This document shows positions 50,761-60,912 of a stretch of 64,000 bases of DNA, one piece after another. Position numbers and translations under genes: made by a program. Each line of letters begins with the position of its first letter. The stretch's first letter is position 1. The DNA lies in contig NC_068576.1 of the NCBI RefSeq assembly GCF_025698545.1, positions 56,146,094-56,210,093 of the forward strand. Reading direction: 5' to 3'. Source of the stretch: Gossypium raimondii. Taxonomy: Eukaryota > Streptophyta > Magnoliopsida > Malvales > Malvaceae. Under the pieces are notes generated by a model. That model made no database searches and was not told the origin of the DNA. It saw only the letters and a program-made list of their open reading frames with translations.

Positions 50761-51199
50761 TGTATTTTATTTGGAAGAGAAAATTATTTTAATTAAAAAT
50801 TAACATGTAAAATTAATTAATTAATTTTTTTTTATTTTCTTAATGCATGTTAATTATGAAAATTAAAAAAACAAAAGGGACTAAATTAGAAGAAAACATG
50901 TTTTATTACAAATATATATTTTTTATTTATGATTTATTTAATAAATTTGAGCTTAAAAAATAAAAGGGAAAATTTAATTCAAGTCCCTATTTCTTTTCCG
51001 TTCAGCTTTTGTGTCTGGCTGATATTTTCATGTGGTACTCGTAAGTGGTCCAAATGTCAATTTGCGTCAGGTATTGAATTGATAGACAAAATAAAAGTAT
51101 AGGTATTACAGTGGACAAATTGAAACTACATGTATCACATTGATATTTTTATTAAAGTACAGGAGATTTTTTTGTCATTATCCCTTTTAAGAAAATAAA

Positions 51200-51624
51200 G
51201 TGTGATTTTTTTTTGTTAAAATTGTTGTTGTATGGTCTTATGTGTTTGTACTGATTATACCAATTGAGAGTTTTCGTTCTCTTTCTATTTTATAGTTTAG
51301 TTTTTTTTTTTATAAAACAATTTTGAATGTCTTATATTTACGAACCAAAATTCAAATAGTTTTCGTTTTCAATCTAAGACACTGATCATTAGATCGGTTT
51401 GGATTTAAGGTATGTTATACTTAGTTGATGAATATTTTCACTCTATTGATTGTCGAATCATTGTTTAAAACTCACTAGCCAGACTTTAAAAATAAACATT
51501 CTAATAGTTCAATGACTTAATTGAAAATTTTTGAATAACTCAGCAACCGTTTCGTAACCTTTTAAATTTGAATGACCAAAATGGAAACTTACTAATAGTT
51601 TAGTAATATTGAGTGTAGTCTATC
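51200..51624. mobile_element. Foldback element family 1, copy E
   Basis: The interior TTGGATTTAAGGTATGTTA, AATAGTTCAATGACTTAAT and the right arm ending GAGTGTAGTCTATC match family 1. The left arm is not recognisable, so the left boundary is approximate. Confidence 0.55.
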
Positions 51625-52686
51625 TTTAAAAATTTATTAAAAAAATTAATTTACAAAATTTGTGCGAAAACTCTATATTGTTGATCTTTTGAGCCCACTT
51701 CAAGTTAGATTGGCTAATCAATTTGTCTTGGGGTAAAGATTTTTTCTGCTTCCGTTTTTTTCTACTTAACTCTTGTACATAGAAAATAAGATTCTATTTT
51801 TTTTGTTTAATTTATTGCGAATTTATAAACTGTTTTCTTTCGCTCATATATAATTTATCAACCTGAATTAAAGGATAATAAAAAACGAAGATATCTTAAT
51901 CTTTATTTACTTATTAAAAATCAATTTAATTTTGTTATTTGAATTGATACATCGATTCGTTGAATCGCGTGGCTACAATAACACACGAAAAAGCTGGTAT
52001 TTCATTTTTGCCAAACATTAAGGTAGTCCAAAATGGTGGCAAAAGAATTCAATATTCTAATTTTACCAAACATAATTTATATGTTGAGTATCTGTTTATT
52101 ATTTTGAATTTCAACCTAGGTGTTTTCAGTTTTGAAACGTTGACTATTATGTCTCATTTGGACATGGTTAGTATTTGATATTTCTTTTAAAATATAAAAA
52201 ATATATAAATTAAATAATAAAATGCACAAAAATTATGTTTATGATTCCAAAATAGAATTTGTAACCCCAACAATACTTTGAACTTTGAAGTAAATTATGG
52301 CATTATCAATATTCTTATTTTTTTATTAAAAATTTTAGTTGTGCCATAATAATTTTTAATTGTAAAACAAAATAAATTTTTAACATTTCTTAGTTTTAGC
52401 ATTTTCAAGCCTGTCTGCTATGGTGTGGAATGTGACTACCAACAACCAAAATAAATAAATAATAGCAGCCATTTTATTCCTTTAATCTTATTTTTAATTA
52501 TAAATTATTTTATTAAATATAAACATTTTTGTATTAAAAATGCACAATATTCCATATAAATAATAAATCCAAATTTAAAAATAGCATAAGTCCATATATT
52601 CATACCAAAGTTTATTTAATTTAATTATTAAATTAAATGTAATTAAAAAGAGGAATTAATTAGTATTTTGCGGGAGAAATGGAGCA

Positions 52687-52693
52687 TATAAAT
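52687..52693 (+). promoter_or_regulatory. Probable TATA box of the MSBP1 gene
   Basis: TATAAAT stands about 121 bases before the start codon at 52814, which would allow a 5' leader of about 90 bases. The word fits the consensus, but it lies at the edge of AT-rich DNA. Confidence 0.45.
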
Positions 52694-52813
52694 TACAGCT
52701 ACAGGCAAAAAACTCTAATACCAAAGCGTCAAAGCCATTTTCTGCTCTTTCAATTTTAAGACCAAATCACGAGCGACTCTCAGACTCAGCTGAGTTAAGA
52801 TCGCTAAAGCGAT

Positions 52814-54880
52814 ATGGCTTTGCAGCTATGGGAAACGTTGAAGGAGGCGATAACGGCGTATACGGGTCTATCTCCGACCACTTTTTTCACGGTTCTAGCT
52901 CTGTTATGGGCTGTTTACTATGTAGCAACGGGTCTATTTGGGTCATCCGATGACCATATCCATCAACGGTCTACGGCTTTCGAGGAGCAGATGGAGCCGC
53001 TGCCGCCACCGGTTCAGCTCGGCGAGATTACCGAGGAGGAACTTAAGCAGTATGATGGGTCGGATTCAAAGAAACCACTCCTTATGGCCATCAAGGGCCA
53101 GATCTATGATGTTTCTCAAAGCAGGTTTAAATAAAGCTTTAATTCTTTTTTCTTTGGGAATTTTCTTTTTGGGTTCTTTTAATTTTTTCCATTCTTTGTT
53201 GGGGTCAACGGGGTGTGTTGGGAAATCAGCTTTGCTTTGGTAACTTTTTTGGGGGTTCGCTGCTATTGAGGTTTTTGCTTGAAATTAATTTACTTTACAT
53301 ATTACCTTTTTACTTGCCTTTTAAGTTCATGGTTGAACTGGAAAGCTTTCTTGACTGCAGCTTTTTGCTATTTTGCTGGTTTCTTTGAACTTTTCAGTTG
53401 ATTGATGGTAGACTGTCTTTTTTTCTTTGATTAATTAAGCACCCTATGATTTTGCTACCATATGAGACAAACTTAAAAAAGAAAAATTATTTTGTTCCAT
53501 GTAATTACTGTGATGAATATGATAAATCATGTATGGGATTTAACCAAAGTAGTCATTGCAAGTTATTTTCGGTTTAGTTGATCTTGCTTGTCTAATAAAA
53601 AGTTCTAGATTTTGACCCTGAATCATATATTTTGAAATGAGAGTATACATACATACATACATATATATATATTGGTGCTTTTCCCTTTCATCTGGATATT
53701 TAGCCTGTTTCTGTGATCAGAGGCTGTTACCATGTTTTTGTATCTTAGTTGATACAAGTTTATTTCAATTCTCGAGTACTAATATGTACTCAATCCAATT
53801 AAGCAAAAAGATGAGACAGCTATGGCTTCTTTTCTGTGAATTTTGTTTCTCTCTAACACAATAGTTGGAACACTATTTTTCAGTAGTTATAGGAACACAC
53901 TTGTGTCCTGTGTCTTCCCTTTCTGTCTCTAATACTGTAACATGCATGACTGTAATGAACACGGTTGAGGTAAAGAATTCGAGGTAAGCCTTGAACTTTG
54001 TTGAGCTTAATCCGTTGTTCTTATGTCACCCAACTTTATTCCTATGCAATTTGTTTTATTTTTTAACAGAATCATTTATGTTTTTAAAGCTAAAATAATT
54101 ATGCACCTTAGTTTTTCTCTTTAAGCTTCTTTGTGTTTTTTTGAGTTTGATAGTTTATTAAAATTTGGTGTATAATGTCAAAAGGCAATCAACTAGCATA
54201 GTTTTAGAGTAAATTGCATTGTTTGTTAAAATTTTTCATATTCTTTAAGCTTCTTTGTGCTTCTTAGTTTGGTAGTTTATTAAACTTGCTTTATAATGTC
54301 AGAACGGTAATCAACCAGCGTAGTTCTAGAGTAATTTGCATTGTAAGTGGCTAAATGAAGTGCAACTGATGATACTGAACTGGTCTGATACAATTTTGTC
54401 ATGTTCGAACTATACGTAATGCCTTGGGAGTGGTTGAGTATCACCTTCTCAAGTGACCTTTACATATGAAAGAATTATGAATTGAATGAATCAGAAAGTT
54501 CTTGGCTTTTCCCTGAATATAATCTTTCTTGCAGAATGTTTTATGGACCTGGTGGACCTTATGCGTTGTTCGCCGGAAAAGATGCAAGCAGAGCTCTTGC
54601 AAAGATGTCTTTCGAAGAAAAAGATCTGACAGGTGATATTTCAGATCTCGGTCCATTCGAATTGGACGCATTGCAGGATTGGGAGTACAAGTTCATGAGC
54701 AAGTACGTGAAGGTTGGATCCATCAAGAAGACAATGGTTCCAGTAACCGAAGGGGATGCCAGTGGTGAAGCCTCAGGAGCTGCAGAAACTGATACTAAGC
54801 AAACTGAAGATGGTCCATCACAAACTCCAGTTACTGAGTCAGAGGAAAAATCTTCTCCTGCAGATACTAAGGAGGAGTAA
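52814..54880 (+). CDS. MSBP1: Membrane steroid-binding protein 1 (MAPR family, cytochrome b5-like)
   Basis: Two exons (52814-53124 and 54535-54880) encode about 218 residues, as in Arabidopsis MSBP1. A membrane segment spans about residues 22-42 (TTFFTVLALLWAVYYVATGL). A cytochrome b5-like heme/steroid-binding domain runs from about 71 to 170 (ITEEELKQYDGSD, IKGQIYDVS, RMFYGPGGPYALFAGKDASR, ALAKMSFEEKDL, DWEYKFMSKY). The tail is Glu/Thr/Ser-rich and acidic. MSBP1 binds steroids in vitro, dampens brassinosteroid signalling by promoting BAK1 endocytosis, and with MSBP2 scaffolds lignin-pathway P450 enzymes at the ER. The single intron interrupts the binding domain at the Arg before MFYGPGG, and is about 1.4 kb. 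The gene position agrees with Arabidopsis AT5G52240. Confidence 0.94.
53645..53673. repeat. (TACA)n(TA)n microsatellite in the MSBP1 intron
   Basis: Four CATA/TACA units pass into a run of TA units in the middle of the intron. Compound arrays like this often vary in length; no other role is apparent. Confidence 0.8.
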
Positions 54881-55802
54881 CATGTTCGAGCTTTAGCTGT
54901 TTCTGTTTCGAACAGGTGATCACTCGTTGTACTGGACATGCCGGAAGAGACAGCATTGTGTTGTTCGAATGAATGTGAATCGTCTTCTATATATAAACTC
55001 AAGTTAGTGCAGATACTGTTTCTAGCAAAACTTGCCTCAATAATTAGTTCCATCAAAAAAATAAATGTTAAAAAACCTGGGGATTCAGACAAATACTTAT
55101 TATGATGAACTGATATGTGTGGGCAGGAATTAATTACTTTGTTCAACAAAATAACTAGTTGTTGTTGCTACTGCTGCTGCATTATAAGGTATTAATAGAG
55201 GTACTGTGAGTCCTTTTTCTCTTATTGCATGATGGATTTGTTGAATTACAATGTTTCCCTTGAATTGCTTATGCTATGCATTTCTTTTGGTACCAAGAGT
55301 TGCGAGAGATAACAGGGGAACTCAAAAAAACCATTGATTTTATTGGTATTTTTATTATTCACAATGAGCTTATGAACATGGCTATAATTTTCAACACACT
55401 ATTTTCAGAGTTTCCTGGAATAAGGATTCAGATTGGTTGATTTGTGAACTAGTTAAATTGGTTGAATTGACGGTTTGACTGGTTGAACTAACGATCGAAT
55501 TGATTTTTTTTATTTTAAATAATTTTTAATTTTTTAAATAATTTATTCAATTGAATTAAACAAATCAATCGGATCGATTAAATCAATTGAACTAGGAATA
55601 AGTGGTTAGTTGGTTAAATCATGAGTTTGATTCTAAAAATCTTTGCTTAACATGTAAAAACAACTATAAACCTTATTTATGAGTCCAAAATCTCAAATCT
55701 TTATATTATGGGTAGGTTATGGATTTAATTCTATTACAACAAAAAATATTGGAGAGTGTTTGACAAAGCAGTTCGCATTGTGGGAGTATGGAGAGACACT
55801 AA

Positions 55803-56870
55803 GGCTTCGTTTGTTTCACTGAAAATGGTTTCCGGAAAATGACTTACTTTTTTGGAAAAGCTAATACTTTCTGCTGTTTGGATGAATCTGTGCAAAATAT
55901 TTTCTTTTATTTAGCAGGTTCTTTAAAAATATTTCATAAAAGTCGTTTTCAATTAAACAAACTTACATTTGAGATTTTTTTTCATTGTTTAATTGAGTTT
56001 ATTTTATATCTATAATTTTATATTTTACATTGTTTTTACATATATTAAAAATATTTTGTTAAATTTAGGTTCATTGCAACGATTATTTTTAGTTACATGA
56101 CTACCAACTGAGTATTTTTATTTAAAAGTGTGACTTTAACAAAATTGACAAAAAAATCAACAATATTAGCAGTTAGACTTGATTTTCAAATCTGGAAAGT
56201 ATAGGGACAAAATTCTTGAAAATAAAAGTACAAAAATTAAATTGCAAATTTGTGAAGAGTATATAGACTTATGATATATTTTAACATTTATACTACAAAA
56301 CATTTATTATTAATATATTTATAATTGTAATAAATATTTAGTATTAAAATATTAATATTGGTATTTTCAATAATATGTGAATAATATTATTTAAAATTAT
56401 TATTTTTAAAATTGACTATTAAAATAAAATTTAAATATTAATTAATTTATTAAAATAATAAATTATATTAATAATTTATTATATGACTAAATATAAATAA
56501 TTAAATACGTATGTTTAATAATATTAAAAATATAATATTTTATATTAATATTTTAAATATTTTAAATATTTTAAAAATAAAAATAAAATTTATTGTCAAT
56601 ATAATAATATTAAATTTGATTTAAGTTAATTTTTATATAAAAGTAAAATTTTAATTTTTAAATAAAAGTAAAATTATCTATTGAGTAGCTCTTTTTCGGA
56701 AAATGACTTATGCTTTTTAAAAAGGTAAGTCATTTTATAAGGAAAAAATGCTTATTTTCTGTTGATCTGTAAGTCATTTTCCATTGACCAAGTTGTTTTC
56801 TGTGAAACAAACATAGAAAAATACAGAAAATATTTTCCATAAAACCTTTTACATATAAACAAACGGACCC
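55803..56870. mobile_element. Non-autonomous PIF/Harbinger-like element (1,068 bp)
   Basis: Terminal inverted repeats read GGCTTCGTTTGTTT on the left and, complemented, GGGTCCGTTTGTTT on the right. TAA flanks both ends (55800-55802 and 56871-56873). Subterminal GGAAAATGACTTAC near 55840 and TAAGTCATTTTCC near 56770 face each other. The AT-rich interior carries no transposase and seems to include part of foldback family 5 (56110-56260). The TAA duplication and the G-rich terminal word are typical of PIF/Harbinger; the length is unusual for a MITE. Confidence 0.7.
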
Positions 56871-57784
56871 TAAGATGAGTTGCAATTCTTGTGGCCAAAG
56901 GATATTGAGTTGTTGTATAAGCATTGTGAGAGTCTGGAGAGACTAAGATGAGCCGCAGTACTTGTGGTCAAATGATACTGAGTTGTTGTTTGAGCAGAGT
57001 TTTCGCATGTGCTATTTTTCCCATTTTCTTTTCTTGAGAAAATGGATAAGTGCCTTGCCATTTACATATAGTTCAATCATAACTTCAGTTTAAAATATGA
57101 GTTGGACTTATCTCTTAATATGAGAAATGGAACGAATGAGACTACCTTAAAAGATTGATACATTTGGAAAGTTGAGATTACTAAATGAGATTAAACTTGA
57201 TGTGATGACTCTTTAATGACATTTTGACGTTACCCATTAAATCATTTGTATTAACACGATATGATCTCATATAGAATAACATTATAAATATGCCATGATA
57301 TAGGGATATAAAAATCTCTATATTTTTATTTGATTATTTTAATACCGTATTTTTAGTTTTAAACTTTTAATCTTAATTAAATAATAATTATTAAATTCTA
57401 GTATTATTAAAACATTATATTGCAAAAATAAAATGAAAAACTAAAACTAAATCCAGCATCAACTAATAATAAAATTCGCCACCTCAAATATATAAAGAGA
57501 GAGAGGATCAATGTACGGACATCATATGGAAAAGGAGAACACACGATTGGAAAACTAATAAAATAAATAAAACATATTCTTTTATTTTATCATAGAAAAT
57601 TAAATTTTCATTTATAAATTTCAAAATAGTGAAATCCAATGGCTGAATGCCATAAAAGTCAACTGTTTTTTCTCCTATAAATTAAAATCCAATTTAATTA
57701 ATAAGCAATGGTCAGGCACCATTATTTCCTATTAGCTTATTTAAAGTCGATGTTTTGATGCTCATAACCTTTTTTAACTCATAA

Positions 57785-57875
57785 ATAGGAGGATAATGTG
57801 CTTCAATGCACTCGAATTCACGTCCTCCTATATTGACAATAATATTCATACCAATCAAGTTAAGACTCAATATGC
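57785..57875 (-). repeat. SINE-like repeat, copy 2 (inverted)
   Basis: On the minus strand it reads TTGAGTCTTAACTTGATTGG, then GGAGGACGTGAATTCGAGTG, then ACATTATCCTCCTATTT, the same order of words as at 41752. The B-box-like word is ATTCGAGTG here. Its end faces away from copy 3. Confidence 0.5.
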
Positions 57876-58154
57876 TCTTAAATAAGAATTAAATAACTTA
57901 AATATTGTATAAGAGTAGGTAAGAGTAATTTTAAGTTAATAGTGAATGGTTTATAAAGTCTTAATTATCACAAAGACGTTTTGTTTTATTTTCTTAAAAA
58001 CACCAAAATTCAAATACAGGTATAGAAATGAGTTGGAACTTTTGAATTAACCTTACATATATTATAATATTTTAAAAAAATCACAAACTGTATAAGGGTA
58101 GAGTAATTAAGGTCCTTTATTGGTACCAAAAATAATACAAAATTACATCTTAAG

Positions 58155-58245
58155 CTAATAAAGTTTTAGTTCGATTGGCATAGATATTGTTGTTAATGTA
58201 AGAGAACGTGGATTTGAGTGTGCTGAAGCATTATTTATGGGTTAG
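58155..58245 (+). repeat. SINE-like repeat, copy 3
   Basis: TTTTAGTTCGATTGGCAT is followed by GAACGTGGATTTGAGTGTGC and then TGAAGCATTATTTATGGG. It is the most diverged of the three in its second half. Confidence 0.45.
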
Positions 58246-58684
58246 GGAGGAACTATAGATAGTTCTAAATAATGTGCCAAAAAGAACAGATATAATTAGA
58301 AAAAATACATGTTAATATCTATATTTGTATCCAAAATATATATTTATTTCATTAGCATAAAAATAAGGAAAATGATAAAATTGTACTTTGATTCTTAAAA
58401 AAAATCCTATTTAATCCCTTAAAAAAATTATAAAATCATAAAATAATATATCAAATTGTATTTTAATTTCCCAAAAATTATAATTAAAAATTAGCTGGTT
58501 TCAATATGATAAACCAATTAGAAAATGACATATTGAGTAGGAAATTGTGAAGCTCAAATGCCACATCAAACCGTTGACATTTACGACATAAATAGAAGAT
58601 GTGAGTCCAACAAATGTATTCTTTGGAAACAAATTCTAAATATTTTATTTATTTATTTCACCAGAAGTCAGCTGAAATCCTTCG

Positions 58685-58692
58685 TATATATA
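58685..58692 (+). promoter_or_regulatory. Probable TATA box of the CLE gene
   Basis: TATATATA lies about 90 bases before the chosen start codon at 58776. A C- and T-rich leader (repeated CACCCTTTCA words) follows, as is common in plant 5' untranslated regions. Confidence 0.5.
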
Positions 58693-58775
58693 GGCATTTT
58701 CCAACACAAAAAACAAACCTTCTTCCACCATTTTCACCCTTTCACCCTTTCAAGCCTTTTCTTTTTACCATCACC

Positions 58776-59051
58776 ATGAGAACTAAAGAAAACACTTTAG
58801 TTATGTTCCTTGTTTTTCTGATCATCCTAGGATTAATGGGTGTTACAAGTTGTCGACATATCAAGCAAGAAACAAGCAGCCACAGAGAGTTAATTGATCA
58901 AAGATTAAGGGACAGGTATTCTCCCATGTTCTTAAGAACCTTCACTGTTATCCATGGTAGGGGCCCTATAGGGAAGCCTAAAACCAGTTCATCAGTCCAT
59001 GTAGTTTCACATAGACTTGTCCCTGGGGGACCAAACCCACTTCATAATTGA
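58776..59051 (+). CDS. CLE-family signalling peptide precursor
   Basis: A single exon of 91 codons. The start at 58776 was preferred to in-frame upstream ATGs because it directly precedes a signal peptide: MRTKENTL, then a hydrophobic core VMFLVFLIILGLMGV, then a cleavage region near SCRH. After a variable basic middle, the protein ends in RLVPGGPNPLHN, a 12-residue CLE motif at the extreme C terminus. CLE peptides are processed, proline-hydroxylated and sometimes arabinosylated, and are read by CLV1/BAM-type receptor kinases to control meristems and vascular or stomatal fate. The C terminus NPLHN is like CLE9/CLE10, while Gly instead of Ser at position 5 is like CLE1-7. A second conserved patch, FTVIHGRGPIGKP, lies upstream of the motif. 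An AATAAAA-type signal follows near 59071. The orthologue is uncertain. Confidence 0.88.
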   Translation: MRTKENTLVMFLVFLIILGLMGVTSCRHIKQETSSHRELIDQRLRDRYSPMFLRTFTVIHGRGPIGKPKTSSSVHVVSHRLVPGGPNPLHN

Positions 59052-59278
59052 TTTGTACCCTTCGGCTGTGTAATAAAAGTTCCATTTATGAAGATGAAGA
59101 AGAAGGTGCTCTTTATTGCATTGTTTTTAGTAGTTATGGATGTTTGAGACAGTAAAGATGAATATATTGGATTTCATTTTTCTTCTTAGGGTTATGTTCT
59201 TGTATTAATACGACGCGTATCGTCTTTTGGACTCTTTTAAATCAGGGGTTATTGTTTAAAGTTTTTAACTCATAATTA

Positions 59279-59750
59279 GGGTTAATTGAATAATTTGAGT
59301 CCGTTTTGATTATTTTAATTTTTTGAATAAATTATATTTAAGATTATTGAATTATTAATATATCTTTAAAAAGTACAAAATAATTATTAAACTATTCGAA
59401 AGTCTTCATTTAGGTTGTTGGACTGTTAATTGTCACTGTATACCTTCTCTGTTCCCATCTCCGACCACTCGTATTCTATAATTTAGTTTTTTTTTCTTAT
59501 GAAACAATTTTAAACGTCACAATTTAAAATTCAAACAATTTTCTTCTCTGTTCTTCTTCTTGTCTATGGGTATTATTCTGTTGTACCGATTATCGAATCG
59601 CTCACCAACCAGATTTAAAAAAAAAATTAATAGTCAAATAGCATAAATCAAAATATTCGAATAGTTTAATAACTATTTTTTAACTTTTAAAATTAAATAA
59701 CTGAAATATAAATTTACTAATAATTTATTGAATGAAATAACTTTCCTTTA
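59279..59750. mobile_element. Foldback element family 1, copy F (worn)
   Basis: It starts GGGTTAATTGAATAATTTG. Its interior has CATCTCCGACCACTCG, GTTGTACCGATTATCGAATCG and a late AATTTACTAATAATTTATTG in the family's order. The ends are eroded. Confidence 0.5.
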
Positions 59751-59914
59751 AATTATAAACTATAAAGAAATTTATTTTCCTAACTCTTATGTCCATATCT
59801 CTTTTAACTAAAAATACTTTTCTTTTTATATATATAATTAATTATGTAATTCTTGATCAATGAGACGACCTTTCACATAAAATCTACTTTTTATCCAACC
59901 TTTATATTTTATTT

Positions 59915-59937
59915 TATATATATATATATATATATAA
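59915..59937. repeat. (TA)n microsatellite
   Basis: About ten TA units in intergenic DNA, next to other AT-rich runs. No function is implied. Confidence 0.8.
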
Positions 59938-60912
59938 TAAGTAAAAAAAAACGATTGAATAAGTAAAAGGGTTGTATTTCTGTAAATAAAAAGAATTTAA
60001 GGACTAAACTTGAAAGAGTACAGGGACCAGATAAAATTAAACCATTTCATGAATGGTAAACTAGTGGCCCTATGTAATCGTTTTTGCAATCATAAGAGTT
60101 TATTGGGCCAAAGAGGTCCATTCTAAAGACAAAAGCAATAATGAAATTGCGAAACATATAATATGATCACTTGAACAAATAACCACCACACGCTTTAAAT
60201 AAAATTTTATACTCATTTTTTTAAATGAAAAAAAACCCCTTAGATTTAACTCAAATTCGAATTTAATCCAAAATTCAATATAAATTATACAGTTTTTAAA
60301 AGAAATTATAAAATCACAAAATAATATATTGGTAAAGTTACGCTTTAGATCCAAAAATTTATTATTCATTCACGATCAGCATTTTTCTATGAGGAAAACA
60401 CCGTTTGGTCCAAATATTACATCAACGCACTGTTAGTCCAAAAATTACAACGCACCGAAACCGAAGCCAAGCTGAGCCAAGCACATGTCACGTAAATTTT
60501 ACCTTCACCTCTTCACTGTTTCTTTTCTTTTTTAAATTTTCTGCAATCAAAGCTAAAGAATTTAATACTAATAAACAACAAAAAGGGAAGGGGCGAAGCA
60601 GAATATGCTGTTTATTATTTACTTTCTTATACGAAAACCCAAACCCAAAGTGTGGTGCTGTGAAGAACGGGACTCGTCGTTTTTAGTGTATAATAATAAT
60701 TATTATTATCTTGAATTGGAGCACTGTAAGTTTTATGGCTACACGTGGTTTCTGAAGAAAACCCTCTGTTTGAATTTACACTTTCCCTTTTTTTTTTTTG
60801 GGGTTCAACTTGTTAGTGTTACTTCTAGGCTTTGAAACAACACTACTCTTTTCTGTCGCCGGAAAGTTCTTTTTCTTTTTTTATTCCGTCAAGGAGGGTT
60901 GAAAAAAAAATA

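Larger units (their letters stand above)
49700..52680. other. Intergenic region between MSH3 and MSBP1
   Basis: Contents: a GC-richer island at about 50215-50760, one copy of foldback family 1 (51200-51624), and AT-rich filler. No protein family is recognised in any frame; the frame at 51960-52178 has no supporting similarity. Confidence 0.5.
54881..58684. other. Intergenic region between MSBP1 and the CLE gene
   Basis: It holds a Harbinger-like element (55803-56870), an inverted pair of SINE-like repeats (57785 and 58155) and AT-rich filler. A patch near 55430-55640 repeats GGTTGAATTG-like words also seen near 23100 and 38000. No gene is seen. Confidence 0.5.
59052..60912. other. Intergenic region and MBD13 5' flank
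   Basis: It holds the CLE 3' end, a worn copy of foldback family 1 (59279-59750), a (TA)n run near 59915-59937 and AT-rich filler. From about 60530 to 60912 lies the probable 5' leader of the MBD13-like gene. Confidence 0.5.

Noticed and set aside
54559-55149. 196-residue open frame on the minus strand
   Set aside because: It lies antisense to the second MSBP1 exon and runs into the 3' flank. No start context or family resemblance.
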